Shown in pieces: positions 20,843-22,249 of a stretch of DNA of 22,249 nt. The stretch covers positions 1 to 22,249 of IMG/VR virus record IMGVR_UViG_3300020442_002932. One strand, 5' to 3'. The notes beneath the pieces were generated by a model. That model was not told the DNA's origin, did not search any database, and saw only the letters and a program-made list of their open reading frames with translations. This DNA comes from a virus. Numbering within the stretch: the first letter of the stretch is position 1; each line of letters opens with the position of its first letter. The position numbers and the translations under genes were made by a program.

Positions 20843-21886
20843 ATGAATAAAAAAATATTGTTAACTGGTGGTGCAGGATTTATCGGTCATCATTTTGTAG
20901 ATTATATATTATTAAATACTGACTATGATATTATTACTTTAGATAGACTTGATTATAGCGGTAATCTTAATAGACTATCTGAAGTTACATCTACATTAAA
21001 AGGTTCTGAAAGAAAACGTGTTAAAACAATTTTCCATGATTTAAAAGCAGAAATTAATTCTCAATTAGTATCTTCTATCGGAGATAATGTAGAATATATT
21101 GTCCATATGGCAGCGGGAAGTCATGTGGATCGCAGTATTACTAATCCTATGGAATTTGTTTTAGATAATGTTGTAGGAACAACCAATATCTTAAATTATG
21201 CCAGAGGTTGCGATAATCTAAAAAGATTTATATATTTTTCTACTGATGAAATATTTGGCCCAGCACCAAAAGGCATTAAATATAAAGAAAACGATAGATA
21301 TAATTCTACTAATCCTTATAGCGCATCTAAAGCTGGTGGAGAAGAATTAGTTGTAGCGTATGAAAATACATATGATCTTCCATGCTACATTACACACACA
21401 ATGAATGTTTACGGAGAAAGACAACATCCAGAAAAGTTTATTCCAATGTGTATTCAAAGAATAAAAAATGGAGAAAAAGTTTCTATACATAGTAATAAAG
21501 AAAAAACAAAAGCAGGATCAAGACATTATATTCATGCTAAAGATGTAGCGGACGCTGTATTATTTTTAATGAATTATGATGATAAAAAATTACAAGTAAC
21601 AGACTACGGTGGCGCTAAATGTCAAAAATTCAATATCGTAGGAGCAAAAGAACTTGATAATTTACAATTAGCACAAATGATTGCTGATTTTCAAGGTAAA
21701 GAATTAATTTATGAAATGGTAGATTTCCATAGTGCAAGACCGGGGCATGACTTGCGTTATGCTTTAGATGGTGGTAAAATGGCAACAATGGGATGGAATC
21801 CACAGTCAATAGAAGAGAGGCTAGAAGAAACGGTAAATTGGACTTTAGCTAATTCTAGATGGTTATTTGAAGCAAATAAATTTTAA
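20843..21886 (+). CDS. NAD-dependent sugar dehydratase, dTDP-glucose 4,6-dehydratase (RmlB)-like, 347 aa
   Basis: Extended short-chain dehydrogenase of the type that makes 4-keto-6-deoxy nucleotide sugars. Visible are the NAD-binding GGAGFIG (residues 9-15), 'HMAAGSHVDRSI' (88-99), the catalytic STDE (133-136) with the Asp-Glu pair of 4,6-dehydratases, and YSASK (Tyr159, Lys163). The C-terminal 'DFHSARPGHDLRYALDGGKM' is the nucleotide-binding region typical of RmlB. Length and motif order match RmlB closely, though related CDP- or UDP-sugar enzymes cannot be excluded. Its product could feed the phage glycosyltransferases as a 6-deoxysugar donor. RmlA, C and D are not in the window. Confidence 0.88.
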   Translation: MNKKILLTGGAGFIGHHFVDYILLNTDYDIITLDRLDYSGNLNRLSEVTSTLKGSERKRVKTIFHDLKAEINSQLVSSIGDNVEYIVHMAAGSHVDRSITNPMEFVLDNVVGTTNILNYARGCDNLKRFIYFSTDEIFGPAPKGIKYKENDRYNSTNPYSASKAGGEELVVAYENTYDLPCYITHTMNVYGERQHPEKFIPMCIQRIKNGEKVSIHSNKEKTKAGSRHYIHAKDVADAVLFLMNYDDKKLQVTDYGGAKCQKFNIVGAKELDNLQLAQMIADFQGKELIYEMVDFHSARPGHDLRYALDGGKMATMGWNPQSIEERLEETVNWTLANSRWLFEANKF

Positions 21887-21916
21887 CAAACTTCTAACAT
21901 TTTTAGACTGCCGGAA

Positions 21917-21954
21917 TGAGTATAATAAAATATTAAATGTACTCACTGTGAGTA
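21917..21954 (+). repeat. Alternating TGAGTA/TACTCA repeats before the prepilin-like gene
   Basis: TGAGTAT at 21917-21923 and TGAGTAT at 21949-21955 flank TACTCA (21940-21945). The central copy can pair with either side, and TACTCAC-T-GTGAGTA (21940-21954) is a perfect 15-base palindrome. This could be an operator or a simple RNA switch in the leader; no function is shown. The gap 21887-21996 holds no gene. Confidence 0.4.
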
Positions 21955-21996
21955 TCCCGCCTATTATATTACCTTTACCTATTATAAGGAAAAATT

Positions 21997-22249
21997 ATGA
22001 ATAAAAGAACCGGCTTTACTCTTATCGAATTACTAGTAGTTATTGCAATCATTGGTGTTTTAGTTGGATTATTGCTACCTGCTGTACAATCTGCTAGAGA
22101 AGCAGCAAGACGAGCATCTTGTTCTAATAATTTAAAGCAACAAGGTTTGGCTATGCACATGAGTTTAGATCAAAAAAGATACTTCCCTGCTGCTGCATGG
22201 ACTATTGAAGCTAAAGATTTATCTGAAACTCCTAGTTCTCTCGGCAATC
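21997..22249 (+). CDS. Prepilin-type DUF1559 protein (3' truncated by the window)
   Basis: Preceded by TAAGGA (21985-21990). The N-terminus is a type IV prepilin/pseudopilin leader: [20 protein letters not shown], with cleavage expected between Gly6 and Phe7 and the hydrophobic helix after it. The next part ([19 protein letters not shown], about 24-42, then [10 protein letters not shown]) is the signature of DUF1559, a family largely restricted to Planctomycetes and other PVC bacteria, where genomes carry many copies. 84 codons are visible and the frame runs off the end; full members are about 200-400 aa. In a phage context it is either an acquired host surface/pilus-like protein or evidence for a host border. 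I infer the former because the gene follows continuous phage-like genes on the same strand. Confidence 0.9.
   Translation, partial: MNKRTGFTLIELLVVIAIIGVLVGLLLPAVQSAREAARRASCSNNLKQQGLAMHMSLDQKRYFPAAAWTIEAKDLSETPSSLGN

Noticed and set aside
1-22249. CRISPR array, insertion sequence, transposase, integrase or attachment site
   Set aside because: No regularly spaced repeats, no transposase or integrase motifs and no duplicated tRNA end were found on either strand.

Overview
This window looks like part of a large, strongly AT-rich bacteriophage genome. Every gene I can support lies on the + strand. Genes are tightly packed, often with ATGA or longer overlaps, and many are tiny. The window has typical phage functions (ThyX, ATP-dependent DNA ligase, UV-damage endonuclease, a tmRNA, a tRNA), but no virion structural or packaging gene. 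The best host clue is the last, truncated gene: a prepilin-type protein of the DUF1559 kind, a family found overwhelmingly in Planctomycetes and their PVC relatives. A planctomycete or PVC host is therefore an inference, not a demonstrated fact.

Layout. (1) 1-5335: small hypothetical genes, ThyX, a PD-(D/E)XK-like nuclease, a UVDE-type endonuclease, small membrane proteins, a zinc-ribbon protein and a small winged-helix protein behind a leader that can fold as an H-type pseudoknot. (2) 5336-5685: a complete one-piece tmRNA. (3) 5689-8874: two small proteins, two tandem sulfotransferases and two glycosyltransferases (GT2, GT25). (4) 8945-10264: DNA ligase with its own promoter. (5) 10261-15336: more sulfotransferases and glycosyltransferases, including a GT2-GT25 fusion. 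(6) 15347-17084: a promoter, an HhH DNA-glycosylase-like protein, a small phage protein and a GT92-like glycosyltransferase. (7) 17069-19404: small proteins, then an envelope-directed run: PspC domain, membrane-anchored thioredoxin, secreted HExxH protein, CAP-domain protein. (8) 19401-21886: promoter, small DNA-binding-like protein, tRNA-Leu(UAA), SAM methyltransferase, hypothetical gene, RmlB-like sugar dehydratase. (9) 21997 to end: the DUF1559 prepilin-like gene.

The main biological theme is glycan building and sulfation: five sulfotransferases and at least five glycosyltransferase genes (six GT domains) lie within about 11 kb, with a nucleotide-sugar dehydratase about 4 kb further on. 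I infer a phage-encoded pathway that makes or decorates a sulfated glycan, either on the virion or on the infected cell surface. Interspersed with it are DNA repair and nucleotide genes. Several of these sit directly behind a recurring sigma70-like promoter with a CGATA element in its spacer; three of the -35 boxes contain the stop codon of the gene before.
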